From positions 1 to 64,000 of the forward strand of contig NZ_JBQKME010000012.1 of NCBI RefSeq assembly GCF_052115865.1: DNA of 64,000 bases. Reading direction: 5' to 3'. Every line of letters starts with the position of its first letter. The stretch's first letter is position 1. Under the pieces are notes generated by a model that was not told where the DNA came from, searched no databases, and saw only the letters and a list, made by a program, of their open reading frames with translations. The translations under genes were made by a program, and so were the position numbers. Shown in pieces: positions 26,299 to 35,914 of the stretch. Source of the DNA: Fundicoccus_A sp052115865 (GTDB lineage Bacteria; Bacillota; Bacilli; Lactobacillales; Aerococcaceae).

Positions 26299-27006
26299 TT
26301 ATCGAGTATAAGCTTCTTTATTACGTTTCTCTAAATAAGTGGATAATTTAGTAAGTGGGAAACATAATATAAAGTATAGAAAAGCAGCTGTTGCAAAAGC
26401 AGGGACATAATTTAAGTTAAACGATGACCAGCTATTGGCCGTAAACATAATGTCTGCTCCAGAAATAACCGCAATTGTCGACGTGTTTTTAATTAAATTA
26501 ACAACTTGGTTGGTTATTGGGGGAAGCATCGGGTTAATGGCTTGAGGTAAAACAATATACCACATCGTCTCCCAATAGCTAAATCCTTGTGATTGCCCAG
26601 CTTCAAACTGGCCTTTATTAACTGAGCCAATTCCAGAACGAATCACTTCTGCGATATAAGCAGCATGATATAAACCAACACACAAGATGCCTGTTGTATA
26701 AGTATCCAAAATAATGCCAACTAAAGGTAAACCATAGTAGACAAAAAAGACTTGGATTAGTAAAGGGGTATTTTGGAAAAATTCAACATAAATACGCATC
26801 AGCGTTCGAATAAAACGATTATTGGCAGCTGAACTAATTCCAATAATAACCCCTAGAATAAATGCAATGATTAATGCGCCGATTGATAGTCCAATGGTAT
26901 AGAAAAAAGATTGAATGAAAAGGGGCAGATCTTCGAAAAGGGCTGCCCATCTTCTCAATGCAAATGGTCCTTCCTGTAGCCACGAGACTGCAAACACATA
27001 AGACAT
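26299..27006 (-). CDS. Amino-acid ABC transporter permease
   Basis: This is the 235-residue partner permease of the same HisM/GlnP type, with the coupling loop YIAEVIRSGIGSVNKGQFEAG. It forms the heterodimeric channel with the next gene. It lies 39 bases after the binding-protein gene. Confidence 0.92.
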   Translation of the reverse strand: MSYVFAVSWLQEGPFALRRWAALFEDLPLFIQSFFYTIGLSIGALIIAFILGVIIGISSAANNRFIRTLMRIYVEFFQNTPLLIQVFFVYYGLPLVGIILDTYTTGILCVGLYHAAYIAEVIRSGIGSVNKGQFEAGQSQGFSYWETMWYIVLPQAINPMLPPITNQVVNLIKNTSTIAVISGADIMFTANSWSSFNLNYVPAFATAAFLYFILCFPLTKLSTYLEKRNKEAYTR

Positions 27007-27045
27007 GTTTAAATTCCTCCTCGTGAAAATGAATTAAGAACTCAC

Positions 27046-27888
27046 TTACTCTGATTCGTCTTCAGTTTCTTCATCACCAGCATCTGCTAAACCATTATCA
27101 ACTAATAGTTTTTCAATCGTTCCATCTTCATACCATTGTTTAATTAAATCATTTAAGTAATTATGTAACTCGTCATTACTTAAAGCCGTCGCAATTCCAT
27201 ATTCTTGCGGCGCAAAACCAATGTCTAAAATTTCAGTATCTTCATCTACATAACCTGCTAAAATCGATTTATCCACAGAGAACACATTAATACGGTTAGA
27301 AGTCAGAGCTGTTTTCAATTCTGGATAAGTTGCTAACTCACTAAAGTTAAATGTTAAACCATCTTTAGCGCCTTCTTCTTCAATTAATTGTCTGGTAGTA
27401 GCTGTTTGAGCAACTCCGATGGTTGTGCCATCTAAACTAGCTAAGTCCGTGTAGCCTGCTTCTTTTTTAACTAAAAAGCCAACTTCATCGGTAAAATAAG
27501 CATCCGTAAAGTTATACGTTAATTTTCTTTCCTCAGTAATAGTAAAAGTAGCAATAACCATATCAATTTCACCATTATCTAATAACAAACCACGTGTCTT
27601 AGCTGTTACACCAGTAAACTCAATATTGTCTGCACTTCCCGTAATTTCTTCAGCTATTAAACGGGCTAAATCAATTTCAAAACCTTCATGTACATTGGTA
27701 TCTGGATTTAAGAAACCAAAGTGCGGAACATCTTCTTTAATCCCAATCCGCAAGACTCCTCGATCCTTTAAAACTTGTACTTGAGCAGGTAGTTCCTCTT
27801 CTGCTGAAACCATGCTAACATTTGATGCTGTCACTAAAGTTGATAACATTAATAAACCACTCAATAAATATTTAAAAGTTTTTTTCAT
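27046..27888 (-). CDS. Amino-acid ABC transporter substrate-binding protein, non-lipoprotein type
   Basis: The 280-residue family-3 binding protein begins its ligand domain at LKDRGVLRIGIKEDVPHFGF and has FEIDLARLIAEE and DMVIATFTITEER, typical of glutamine/glutamate-binding proteins. The N-terminus is a signal peptide with a likely signal peptidase I site near SMVSA-EE. There is no lipobox, and the whole protein has no cysteine. The C-terminus is very acidic (DEETEDESE). In Gram-positive bacteria such proteins are normally lipid-anchored, so retention at the surface needs another explanation. Confidence 0.9.
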   Translation of the reverse strand: MKKTFKYLLSGLLMLSTLVTASNVSMVSAEEELPAQVQVLKDRGVLRIGIKEDVPHFGFLNPDTNVHEGFEIDLARLIAEEITGSADNIEFTGVTAKTRGLLLDNGEIDMVIATFTITEERKLTYNFTDAYFTDEVGFLVKKEAGYTDLASLDGTTIGVAQTATTRQLIEEEGAKDGLTFNFSELATYPELKTALTSNRINVFSVDKSILAGYVDEDTEILDIGFAPQEYGIATALSNDELHNYLNDLIKQWYEDGTIEKLLVDNGLADAGDEETEDESE

Positions 27889-27905
27889 AAATAATCTACT
27901 CCTTA

Positions 27906-28634
27906 TTAGTGTGAAATAATTTTACTTAAAAATTCTTTAGCTCTTGGATTTGTCGTTTGTGTAAAGAATGATTCTGGTTCGCCTTCTTCAATAATCGAAC
28001 CACGATCCATAAAAATAATTCTATCGGCTACGGAACGCGCAAATCCCATTTCATGTGTTACGACAACCATTGTAATATTGGAATCCGATAACTTAATCAT
28101 CACGTCTAATACTTCTTGTATCATCTCAGGGTCTAAAGCTGAAGTCGGTTCATCAAACAAAATAACTTCTGGATGCATATTCAATGCACGGGCAATTGCG
28201 ACACGCTGTTGTTGTCCACCTGATAGCTGGGCAGGGTATGCCTTAGCTTTATCCGCTAGTCCAACACGTTCTAAATATTCCATACCATTTTCTTCTGCTT
28301 GTTTTTTGTTGACACCTTGCACTTTTATGGGGGCAAGCGTAATATTATCTAGAACGGTTTTATGTCCGTATAGGTTGAAATTCTGAAACACCATGGCAAC
28401 TTTCTGTCGAACCTTTTGAATGGGTGCCTTCTGCTGAGTTAAATCAACTCCATAAACTGTTGCAACGCCATCACTCACTTCTTCTAATCGATTCATACAG
28501 CGAATCAATGTACTTTTACCTGATCCTGACGGACCAATGATAACCACTTTTTCACCTTCTTCAATATCAAGATTGATATCTTTCAAGACATGATTGTTAT
28601 CAAAATATTTGTTGACATTCTTCATGTGAATCAA
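27906..28634 (-). CDS. glnQ: Amino-acid ABC transporter ATP-binding protein (GlnQ type)
   Basis: The 242-residue ATPase has Walker A GPSGSGKSTLIRCMN, signature LSGGQQQRVAIARAL and Walker B VILFDEPTSALDPEM, the polar-amino-acid importer pattern. The start is TTG at 28634, nine bases after AAGGAGG; the ATG nine bases further in would be too far from the ribosome binding site. It is the first gene of the four-gene operon. A perfect GlnR box upstream suggests nitrogen control and favours glutamine as substrate. Confidence 0.9.
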   Translation of the reverse strand: MIHMKNVNKYFDNNHVLKDINLDIEEGEKVVIIGPSGSGKSTLIRCMNRLEEVSDGVATVYGVDLTQQKAPIQKVRQKVAMVFQNFNLYGHKTVLDNITLAPIKVQGVNKKQAEENGMEYLERVGLADKAKAYPAQLSGGQQQRVAIARALNMHPEVILFDEPTSALDPEMIQEVLDVMIKLSDSNITMVVVTHEMGFARSVADRIIFMDRGSIIEEGEPESFFTQTTNPRAKEFLSKIISH

Positions 28635-29135
28635 TTAACAGCACCTCCTTATATTAGATTCCAATTAAGATTACCATAAACTTTTAATCTTGAATAGTGT
28701 AATTTTCATCTTATTATAATGTTTGTTTTAATTTATTATGATGATATTCTATTTTTGCTTAACAGCTTATGTTAGATTTTATTACATAAATATTTTTATA
28801 AATTCAAAACACAAAGGGCTTTTATTATTAAATCCTTTATTTGATGCCACTAATTTATCTTCAAAATTCAATCTGAATTGTTAACTTTTCCTTAAGACAA
28901 AGAGTTTTATAGATTTTGATGTCAACTTTTATCATCAGTTAATTTTTTCAAAAATAATTTCAAAAATTAATGTATTAAATACAGATAAATCCTTATTGAG
29001 ATAGAAAATACTGATATTTTTTGAAAATATACATTATACATTAAAATATAATTAGAAAATGTAGTTCAATAGGCAGTAGAATTATTAAGTGATTAATGTA
29101 TAATGAGCATATTCAAGTCATGAGGAGAATTTTAG
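28635..29135. other. AT-rich divergent intergenic region between the amino-acid importer and proBA
   Basis: No gene was found in these 500 bases. The region holds a TATAAT on the minus strand at 28718-28713 for the importer, the GlnR box at 28770-28786, and a perfect palindrome TGTATTAAATACA at 28971-28983 of unknown role. A plus-strand TATAAT near 29099 may serve proB. The rest is simple AT-rich sequence. Confidence 0.6.
28770..28786. promoter_or_regulatory. GlnR box upstream of the amino-acid importer
   Basis: TGTTAGATTTTATTACA fits TGTNAN7TNACA at every fixed position. It lies about 50 bases upstream of a TATAAT for the importer operon. The second copy at glnRA in the same window supports it being functional. 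Confidence 0.75.
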
Positions 29136-29948
29136 ATGAAGCGGATATTTATTAAAGATTCAAAAAGAATTGTCATTAAAATAGGAACAAATACCATCAT
29201 GCAATCGAAAATGAAGGTGGATTATCAATTTATCGACCGGCTCGCTTATGTGTGCTCAAGCTTACAACAAGCGGGTAAAGAAATCATTATTGTGACATCT
29301 GGAGCCATTGCAGTAGGGGCGACCTCTTTAGGCTATGAGGTTTATCCTACTTCAATCGGCGATCAACAAGCATTAGCTGCCTTTGGTCAAAGCATTTTGA
29401 TGGGGCACTACAGTCGCTTTTTTCAATATTACAATCAAAATGTCGCTCAAATTTTACTGACCCGTGATGTGGTGGATTTTCCCGAATCTTTAAAAAATGT
29501 GAGAACGGCGATTAATAGCTTACTTCTAAAAAATATCATCCCTATTATTAATGAAAACGATGCTGTTGCGATTGATGAATTAAATCATCTAACAAAATTC
29601 GGTGACAATGACACCCTCTCATCTGTTGTTGCAACCATTATTAACGCTGATTTATTGGTAATTATGAGTGATGTCGATGGATTGTTTACGGATAATCCAA
29701 TGCGAAATCCTGATGCTGTTAAAATTGATCATGTTAGTGAAATTACCGATGAAATCATTTATATGGCAAGTGGCAAAGGGTCTGAATTTTCTAAAGGCGG
29801 TATGTTAACTAAAATTAAAGCTGCGGAAAATATACTGGAAGCCAATAAAGCGATGATTATTACGCAGGGAGATCAACCATCTATATTATTTGATATATTA
29901 GATGGGGAGAATATTGGCACATTGTTTAAAAAAGAGATATTTAATTAG
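29136..29948 (+). CDS. proB: Glutamate 5-kinase
   Basis: ProB phosphorylates glutamate in the first step of proline synthesis. RIVIKIGTNTIMQSK is the N-terminal nucleotide-binding start, IIVTSGAIAVGATSLGY and NENDAVAIDEL, FGDNDTLSSVVA follow. The 270 residues contain only the amino-acid kinase domain; the C-terminal PUA domain of the E. coli enzyme is absent, which is usual in lactic acid bacteria. proA follows 10 bases downstream. Confidence 0.96.
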   Translation: MKRIFIKDSKRIVIKIGTNTIMQSKMKVDYQFIDRLAYVCSSLQQAGKEIIIVTSGAIAVGATSLGYEVYPTSIGDQQALAAFGQSILMGHYSRFFQYYNQNVAQILLTRDVVDFPESLKNVRTAINSLLLKNIIPIINENDAVAIDELNHLTKFGDNDTLSSVVATIINADLLVIMSDVDGLFTDNPMRNPDAVKIDHVSEITDEIIYMASGKGSEFSKGGMLTKIKAAENILEANKAMIITQGDQPSILFDILDGENIGTLFKKEIFN

Positions 29949-29958
29949 GAGGGGTAAA

Positions 29959-31206
29959 GTGACTTATTTAGAAACCTTAGGGATGGAAGCGAAAAAAGCT
30001 GCAGCTGTATTAAGTTTATTGAAAGCCTCCGAAAAAAATACCGCTTTATTGGCCATGGCGGATGCTGTGTTGGCTTTTCAAGATGACATTATGGTTGCTA
30101 ATCAAATCGATTTGGAAAATGGTAAGGAAAATGGTTTGACGGAGGCTTTATTAGATCGCCTGGCATTAACGGAAAAGCGAATCCAAGGAATGGTGAGTGG
30201 TCTAAAGCAAATTGCTAGTTTAGAAGATCCTACTTTGAAAACGGATAGGCAATGGATTAATAACAATCAATTGCGGATTAGTCGTCGCCGCGTTCCTTTG
30301 GGAGTTATCGGAATTATTTACGAATCACGTCCAAATGTAACGGTGGATGCGACGGCTTTATGTTTAAAAGCTGGGAATGCTGTTATTTTACGGGGTGGAA
30401 AAGAGGCCTTAAATTCTAACCAGGCAATTTTAGCAGCTTTACAAAAAGGATTAGCTACTACAAACGTTCCGCAAACAGCTGTCCAATTGATTACAGATCC
30501 GACACGGGAATTGGCCAGTCAATTTATGCGCTTAAACCAATATGTGGATTGTTTAATCCCACGTGGTGGCGCAGGTTTAATTCAAGCTGTTTTAAATCAA
30601 GCGACCATTCCTATCATTGAAACGGGTGTAGGAAATTGTCATTTATATGTCCATGAGGCAGCTGATTTTAAGATGGCGAGGCGAATTTTAGACAATGGAA
30701 AATTACAACGCCCTTCGGTATGTAATGCTTTGGAAAATTTGGTAATTGATCGAGCAATTGCTAAAGAATTTTTAGAAGAAAGCTTGCAAGGTCTAATCGA
30801 AGCAGGTGTAGCCATTATGGGGGATGAATCTGTTTTAGAATTCGTTCCTCAAGCTGAATTAGCGACTGATTTGGATTATGCGACTGAATTTCTTGATAAC
30901 AAGATTGCCATTAAGGTTGTGGATAACTATGCTGAAGCCATTGCTCATATTGAAAAATACTCAACAGGGCATTCAGAGGCAATTATTACGCAAGACTATT
31001 CCATTGCACAAAACTTTTTAAATGATATTGATGCGGCTTGTGTGTATGTGAATGCATCGACGCGTTTTTCTGATGGTGAAGTATTTGGTTTTGGTGGCGA
31101 GATTGGCATTAGCACTCAAAAATTACATGCGCGTGGTCCACTTGGTCTAGAAGCTTTAACATCCTATAAATATGTTATTGAAGGCGATGGACAAATACGA
31201 GAGTAA
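29959..31206 (+). CDS. proA: Glutamate-5-semialdehyde dehydrogenase
   Basis: ProA reduces glutamyl phosphate to the semialdehyde with NADPH. GVIGIIYESRPNVTVDATAL, the catalytic Cys in QRPSVCNALENLV near residue 250, and the C-terminal RGPLGLEALTSYKY are typical. An open frame extends upstream over proB, but GTG 29959 with AGGAGGGG four bases before it is the natural start and gives 415 residues. Confidence 0.96.
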   Translation: MTYLETLGMEAKKAAAVLSLLKASEKNTALLAMADAVLAFQDDIMVANQIDLENGKENGLTEALLDRLALTEKRIQGMVSGLKQIASLEDPTLKTDRQWINNNQLRISRRRVPLGVIGIIYESRPNVTVDATALCLKAGNAVILRGGKEALNSNQAILAALQKGLATTNVPQTAVQLITDPTRELASQFMRLNQYVDCLIPRGGAGLIQAVLNQATIPIIETGVGNCHLYVHEAADFKMARRILDNGKLQRPSVCNALENLVIDRAIAKEFLEESLQGLIEAGVAIMGDESVLEFVPQAELATDLDYATEFLDNKIAIKVVDNYAEAIAHIEKYSTGHSEAIITQDYSIAQNFLNDIDAACVYVNASTRFSDGEVFGFGGEIGISTQKLHARGPLGLEALTSYKYVIEGDGQIRE

Positions 31207-31217
31207 AATAGAAAAAC

Positions 31218-31276
31218 AAAAATCCGATCATTTAGATTACGTCCGTTCAACAGTAATCTAAATGGTCGGATTTTTT
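31218..31276. terminator. Bidirectional terminator between proA and gyrA
   Basis: The arms AAAAATCCGATCATTTAGATT and its near-perfect inverse, with A- and T-runs, enclose a loop of about 15 bases. It serves both convergent transcripts. Confidence 0.88.
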
Positions 31277-31323
31277 AAATAGAAATTCATCAAAAGATCT
31301 TATGGAATTTTATAGGGTGATAT

Positions 31324-33933
31324 TTATTCGTCTTCGTCCTCTTCTTGAGAGTCTTCATCGAATTCTTCATCTAAATCTTCATCGTCAAAATCGTCCTCAT
31401 CCATATCCTCATCATCATCGAACTCAAGGCTGTCGTCTAAAAAATCGTCCTCATCGGGTTCTGGAATCTCTGCGATTTCTTCATCTTCTGAATATTCAAT
31501 CTTAGTAATAGAGCTAACAAGTGCATCATCTGTTAATCGAATCATGCGAACACCTAAAGCTTGGCGACCTGTTTTTGAAATGCTGGCAATATTGAAGCGA
31601 ATAACGGTACCTTGGTCGGTCATAATCATCAGATCTTCACTACCATCGGTTGTCGTAATGCCGGCTAACTCACCATTTTTATCTGTAATTTTTAAGGTTC
31701 TAACACCTTTACCACCGCGATTTTTTACCACATATTCGCTGGCATTTGTTCGTTTACCGAAGCCTTTTTCACTTACGACTAGTACTTCGTCATTTTCATT
31801 CAGAATAGCCGCTCCAATGACAAAGTCATCTTCGCGTAATCGAATACCACGAACACCTGTAGCCGTACGGCCCATTGGTCGAACATCCGTTTCTTTAAAG
31901 GTGGCTGCATATCCTTTACGTGTACCGATAATAATGTTTTTACTATCATCCGTTACTAGGACATTGATTAGCTTATCGTCGTCATTTAATTTAATGGCAA
32001 TCAAACCATTTTTACGGATGTTAAAGTAGTCGGATGCTTTCGAACGCTTAACGATACCCTTTTTAGTTACAAACATTAAAAAATCATTGATATTTTCTTG
32101 ATTTTCAGGGTTAACGCGAACAATATCACGAACTTCTTCATCTTTATCCAAGTTTAACAAATTAATGATTGGAATACCTTTGGCTGTTCGACCATACTCT
32201 GGTACTTCATATCCTTTGGTTTGATAAACTTTTCCAAGGTTTGTAAAGTAGAGCAAGATATCATGGGTTGAACAAGATAGCATCATTTGAATCGAGTCAT
32301 CTTGCGAAACGCCCATTCCCTTCACGCCACGTCCACCACGATTTTGAACTTGGAATTCATCTTCAACCATTCGCTTAATATAGCCATTTTTCGTTAATAC
32401 AATTAATGATTCTTCTTCTTCAATTAAATCTTCATCATCGATATCAGTTAATTCACCCACCATTAATTGGGTACGTCTTTCGTCATTATAGCGATTTTTA
32501 ATATCAGTTAATTCATCTTCAATGATTTCAAAAACACGCACTTCGCTGGATAGGATTTCATTCAAGCGACTTATTAACGCTAATAAATCTTGGTATTCTT
32601 GTTCAATTTTTTCACGTTCCAAGCCGGTTAAACGAACTAAACGCATATCTAAGATAGCTTGTGCTTGGATACTTGTTAAATCAAAACGCTCTATTAAGGT
32701 ATTACGAGCCGTATCGGCTTCTTGAGAGCCTCGAATGATGGCAATAATTTCATCAATGACATCAAGGGCAATCCGTAAACCTTCTAAAATATGGGCACGT
32801 TCTTCAGCTTTACGTTTTTCAAAAGCTGTTCGACGACGGATTACTTCAACTTGGTGGTCAAGGTATTTACTTAAAATATCTTTTAGACCAAGTATTTTAG
32901 GAATGCCTTTGTCAATCGCCAACATATTCATTCCAAATGTACTTTGGAGAGCAGTATATTTAAATAAATTATTAATGACAATGCTCGCACTCATGTCACG
33001 GCGCACTTCAATAACAATTCGCATTCCTTCACGACCTGATTCATCAGCCACGTAGGTAATGCCTTCGATTTTCTTCTCGCGGGCTAATTCTGCAATCCGC
33101 TCAACAATTTTAGCTTTGTTGGCACCGTACGGAATTTCAGTAATGACAATACGTTCACGATCTTTACCAATCGGTTCAATTTCAACTTTACTGCGAACAA
33201 TAATTTTACCTTTACCCGTTTGATAGGCTTTACGAATACCAGATTTACCTAAGACAATACCACCTGTTGGAAAGTCAGGTCCTGGTAAAACTTCCATAAT
33301 TTCTGAAATGGTCACATCAGGATCTTTCATCAAAAGAATTAAAGCATCAATGACTTCACCTAAATTGTGTGGTGGAATATTGGTTGCCATACCAACTGCA
33401 ATCCCAGAAGCTCCATTAACTAATAAGTTTGGAAAACGTGCTGGTAATACAACTGGTTCAGTTTCTTCTTGTGAATAGTTGTCTTGGAAATCAACCGTGT
33501 CTTTGTTGATATCTTTTAACATTTCCAAAGCAATTTTACTCATTCTAGCTTCGGTATAACGCATAGCCGCGGCACCGTCACCATCGACAGACCCATAGTT
33601 TCCGTGACCGTCAACTAACATTTGACGGTAAGAAAATGGCTGTGCCATCCGAACCATGGCTTCGTAAATCGCACTATCTCCGTGTGGATGGTATTTCCCC
33701 ATAACATCCCCAACGATTCTGGCAGATTTCTTATGCGGCTTATCTGGGGTGACACCTAATTCATTCATCCCATATAAAATACGACGATGAACTGGCTTTA
33801 AACCGTCACGAACATCCGGTAAAGCCCGTGCGACAATAACACTCATCGCATAGTCTAAAAATGATGTTCGCATTTCATCGGGAAGATTGATTACTTCAAC
33901 ATCTCTAGGTGTTCCTCCGAATGTTTCACTCAT
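31324..33933 (-). CDS. gyrA: DNA gyrase subunit A
   Basis: The 869-residue subunit has the breakage-reunion domain with PDVRDGLKPVHRRILYGM and catalytic Tyr in AMRYTEARM. The quinolone region reads YHPHGDSAIYEAM with Ser87 and Glu91, the usual sensitive residues. The GyrA box QNRGGRGVKGM is near residue 530, followed by the beta-pinwheel C-terminal domain. The last roughly 50 residues are an unusually long run of Asp and Glu. It follows gyrB by 32 bases. Confidence 0.97.
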   Translation of the reverse strand: MSETFGGTPRDVEVINLPDEMRTSFLDYAMSVIVARALPDVRDGLKPVHRRILYGMNELGVTPDKPHKKSARIVGDVMGKYHPHGDSAIYEAMVRMAQPFSYRQMLVDGHGNYGSVDGDGAAAMRYTEARMSKIALEMLKDINKDTVDFQDNYSQEETEPVVLPARFPNLLVNGASGIAVGMATNIPPHNLGEVIDALILLMKDPDVTISEIMEVLPGPDFPTGGIVLGKSGIRKAYQTGKGKIIVRSKVEIEPIGKDRERIVITEIPYGANKAKIVERIAELAREKKIEGITYVADESGREGMRIVIEVRRDMSASIVINNLFKYTALQSTFGMNMLAIDKGIPKILGLKDILSKYLDHQVEVIRRRTAFEKRKAEERAHILEGLRIALDVIDEIIAIIRGSQEADTARNTLIERFDLTSIQAQAILDMRLVRLTGLEREKIEQEYQDLLALISRLNEILSSEVRVFEIIEDELTDIKNRYNDERRTQLMVGELTDIDDEDLIEEEESLIVLTKNGYIKRMVEDEFQVQNRGGRGVKGMGVSQDDSIQMMLSCSTHDILLYFTNLGKVYQTKGYEVPEYGRTAKGIPIINLLNLDKDEEVRDIVRVNPENQENINDFLMFVTKKGIVKRSKASDYFNIRKNGLIAIKLNDDDKLINVLVTDDSKNIIIGTRKGYAATFKETDVRPMGRTATGVRGIRLREDDFVIGAAILNENDEVLVVSEKGFGKRTNASEYVVKNRGGKGVRTLKITDKNGELAGITTTDGSEDLMIMTDQGTVIRFNIASISKTGRQALGVRMIRLTDDALVSSITKIEYSEDEEIAEIPEPDEDDFLDDSLEFDDDEDMDEDDFDDEDLDEEFDEDSQEEDEDE

Positions 33934-33965
33934 CTAACTTACTTCCTTTCTAGGTAAACTAGGCA

Positions 33966-35885
33966 TTAAACATCAAGATTTTGAACATAAACCGCATTTT
34001 CTTCAATAAATTCACGGCGTGGCTCAACGTCTTCACCCATTAACATTTGCATTACTTGATCAGCTTCTTCAGCATCTTCAACTGAAACTTTTAACAAACG
34101 ACGATTCTCAGGGTTCATAGTGGTTTCCCAAAGTTGATCATCATTCATTTCCCCTAAACCTTTATAGCGTTGAATAGAGTAACGGGCATTAGGGTTTTCT
34201 TGTTGCCATTGTCTTAACTGCTCCTCTGTATCGAGATACAATTCCTTTTTCCCTTGCTTAATTTGATACAAAGGTGGTTGGGCAATATAGACATATCCCA
34301 CTTCCAGTAAAGGACGCATATAACGGAAAATCAAGGTTAACAATAAGGTTCGAATATGCGCACCATCGACATCCGCATCCGTCATTAAAATTAATTTGTG
34401 GTAGCGCACTTTAGAAACATCAAACTCTTCACCAAATCCTGTTCCCATAGCTGTAAAGAGAGAACGAATCTCTTCATTTTTTAAAATACGATCCATAGTC
34501 GCTTTTTCAACGTTTAAAATTTTACCACGAATCGGTAAAATTGCTTGGAACATCCGCGAACGACCTTGCTTAGCCGATCCACCCGCAGAATCCCCCTCGA
34601 CAATAAATAACTCACATTGTTCAGGATCTTTACTTGAACAATCGGCTAATTTACCTGGTAAATTCGAAATTTCTAAACCACTTTTCTTACGTGTAATCTC
34701 ACGTGCACGCTTAGCTGCCAAACGCGCTTTTGAAGCTAAAATACCTTTATCGACGATCAGACGTGCCACTTTAGGATTTTCCATTAAATAAGACTCTAAA
34801 TGCATCGAGAAAATACGGTCTGTAATGCCTCGAACTTCAGAGTTACCTAATTTGGTTTTGGTTTGTCCTTCGAATTGTGGATCTGGGTGTTTAACTGAAA
34901 GCACAGTCGTTAAACCTTCACGGACATCCTCACCCGATAAATTATCTTCATTTTCTTTAATAATATTCATTTTACGAGCATAATCATTCACAACACGGGT
35001 CAAGGCACTCTTAAAACCAGACTCATGCGTTCCACCTTCATGAGTTACAATATTATTAGCATAAGATAAAATATTGGTATGATAGGAATCCGTGTACTGG
35101 AAAGCAATCTCTACTTGAATACCATCAATTTCATCTTCCATATAGATTGGCTCTTCAAAAATATGTGTTTTTTCTTGATTTAAAAAGATGACATACTCAC
35201 TTAAGCCACCTTCAGAATAGAAACTTTCAGATTTTTCACGGTCCACACGACGATCTTCAATCGAAATACGTAAACCTTTATTTAAGAAAGATAATTCTTG
35301 AATACGACGCATCAAAATACCATAATCAAAATCCGTTGTTTCAGTAAATATCGTCGGATCTGGTGTAAAGTTCACTTTTGAACCAGTTATATCGGTTGTC
35401 CCAATAATTTCTAAATCTTTAACAACTTTTCCACGCTCAAATACTTGTTCATAAATATTACCATTACGAGCAACTTGAACCCTCAGTTCAGTCGATAAAG
35501 CATTAACGACAGACGCACCTACCCCGTGTAAACCACCGGATACTTTATAGCCTCCGCCACCAAATTTACCTCCCGCGTGTAGAACCGTAAAGACGGTTTC
35601 AACTGCAGGACGACCGGTTTTAGCTTGAATATCAACTGGAATCCCACGTCCATTATCAACAACTGTAATACTTCCATCAGCTTCAATAAATAATTCGATA
35701 TGATCACAATAACCAGCTAACGCCTCATCAATCGCATTATCGACAATTTCCCAAACTAAGTGGTGTAAACCTAAACTACTGGTTGATCCGATGTACATTC
35801 CCGGACGTTTACGTACAGCTTCTAAACCTTCTAATACTTGAATTTGATCAGCATTATAATTGTTAGTATATTCTTTTTTGGTCAC
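33966..35885 (-). CDS. gyrB: DNA gyrase subunit B
   Basis: GyrB is the ATPase subunit of gyrase. The GHKL ATPase motifs VWEIVDNAIDEALAGYCDHI and VDNGRGIPV and the TOPRIM motifs FIVEGDSAGGSAKQGR and LMTDADVDGAHIRTL are present. The frame is open to 35906, but GTG 35885, preceded by AAGAGGA at about seven bases, gives VTKKEYTNNYN, the expected N-terminus of 639 residues. Confidence 0.97.
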   Translation of the reverse strand: MTKKEYTNNYNADQIQVLEGLEAVRKRPGMYIGSTSSLGLHHLVWEIVDNAIDEALAGYCDHIELFIEADGSITVVDNGRGIPVDIQAKTGRPAVETVFTVLHAGGKFGGGGYKVSGGLHGVGASVVNALSTELRVQVARNGNIYEQVFERGKVVKDLEIIGTTDITGSKVNFTPDPTIFTETTDFDYGILMRRIQELSFLNKGLRISIEDRRVDREKSESFYSEGGLSEYVIFLNQEKTHIFEEPIYMEDEIDGIQVEIAFQYTDSYHTNILSYANNIVTHEGGTHESGFKSALTRVVNDYARKMNIIKENEDNLSGEDVREGLTTVLSVKHPDPQFEGQTKTKLGNSEVRGITDRIFSMHLESYLMENPKVARLIVDKGILASKARLAAKRAREITRKKSGLEISNLPGKLADCSSKDPEQCELFIVEGDSAGGSAKQGRSRMFQAILPIRGKILNVEKATMDRILKNEEIRSLFTAMGTGFGEEFDVSKVRYHKLILMTDADVDGAHIRTLLLTLIFRYMRPLLEVGYVYIAQPPLYQIKQGKKELYLDTEEQLRQWQQENPNARYSIQRYKGLGEMNDDQLWETTMNPENRRLLKVSVEDAEEADQVMQMLMGEDVEPRREFIEENAVYVQNLDV

Positions 35886-35914
35886 AAAGCATCCTCTTCC
35901 TTCCATGTGTGACT

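Noticed and set aside
31544..32029. A 161-codon open frame antisense to gyrA
   Set aside because: It has no family resemblance or ribosome binding site and lies wholly within a certain essential gene on the other strand.
31324..33933. Quinolone resistance change in gyrA
   Set aside because: The relevant positions hold Ser87 and Glu91, the usual susceptible residues.
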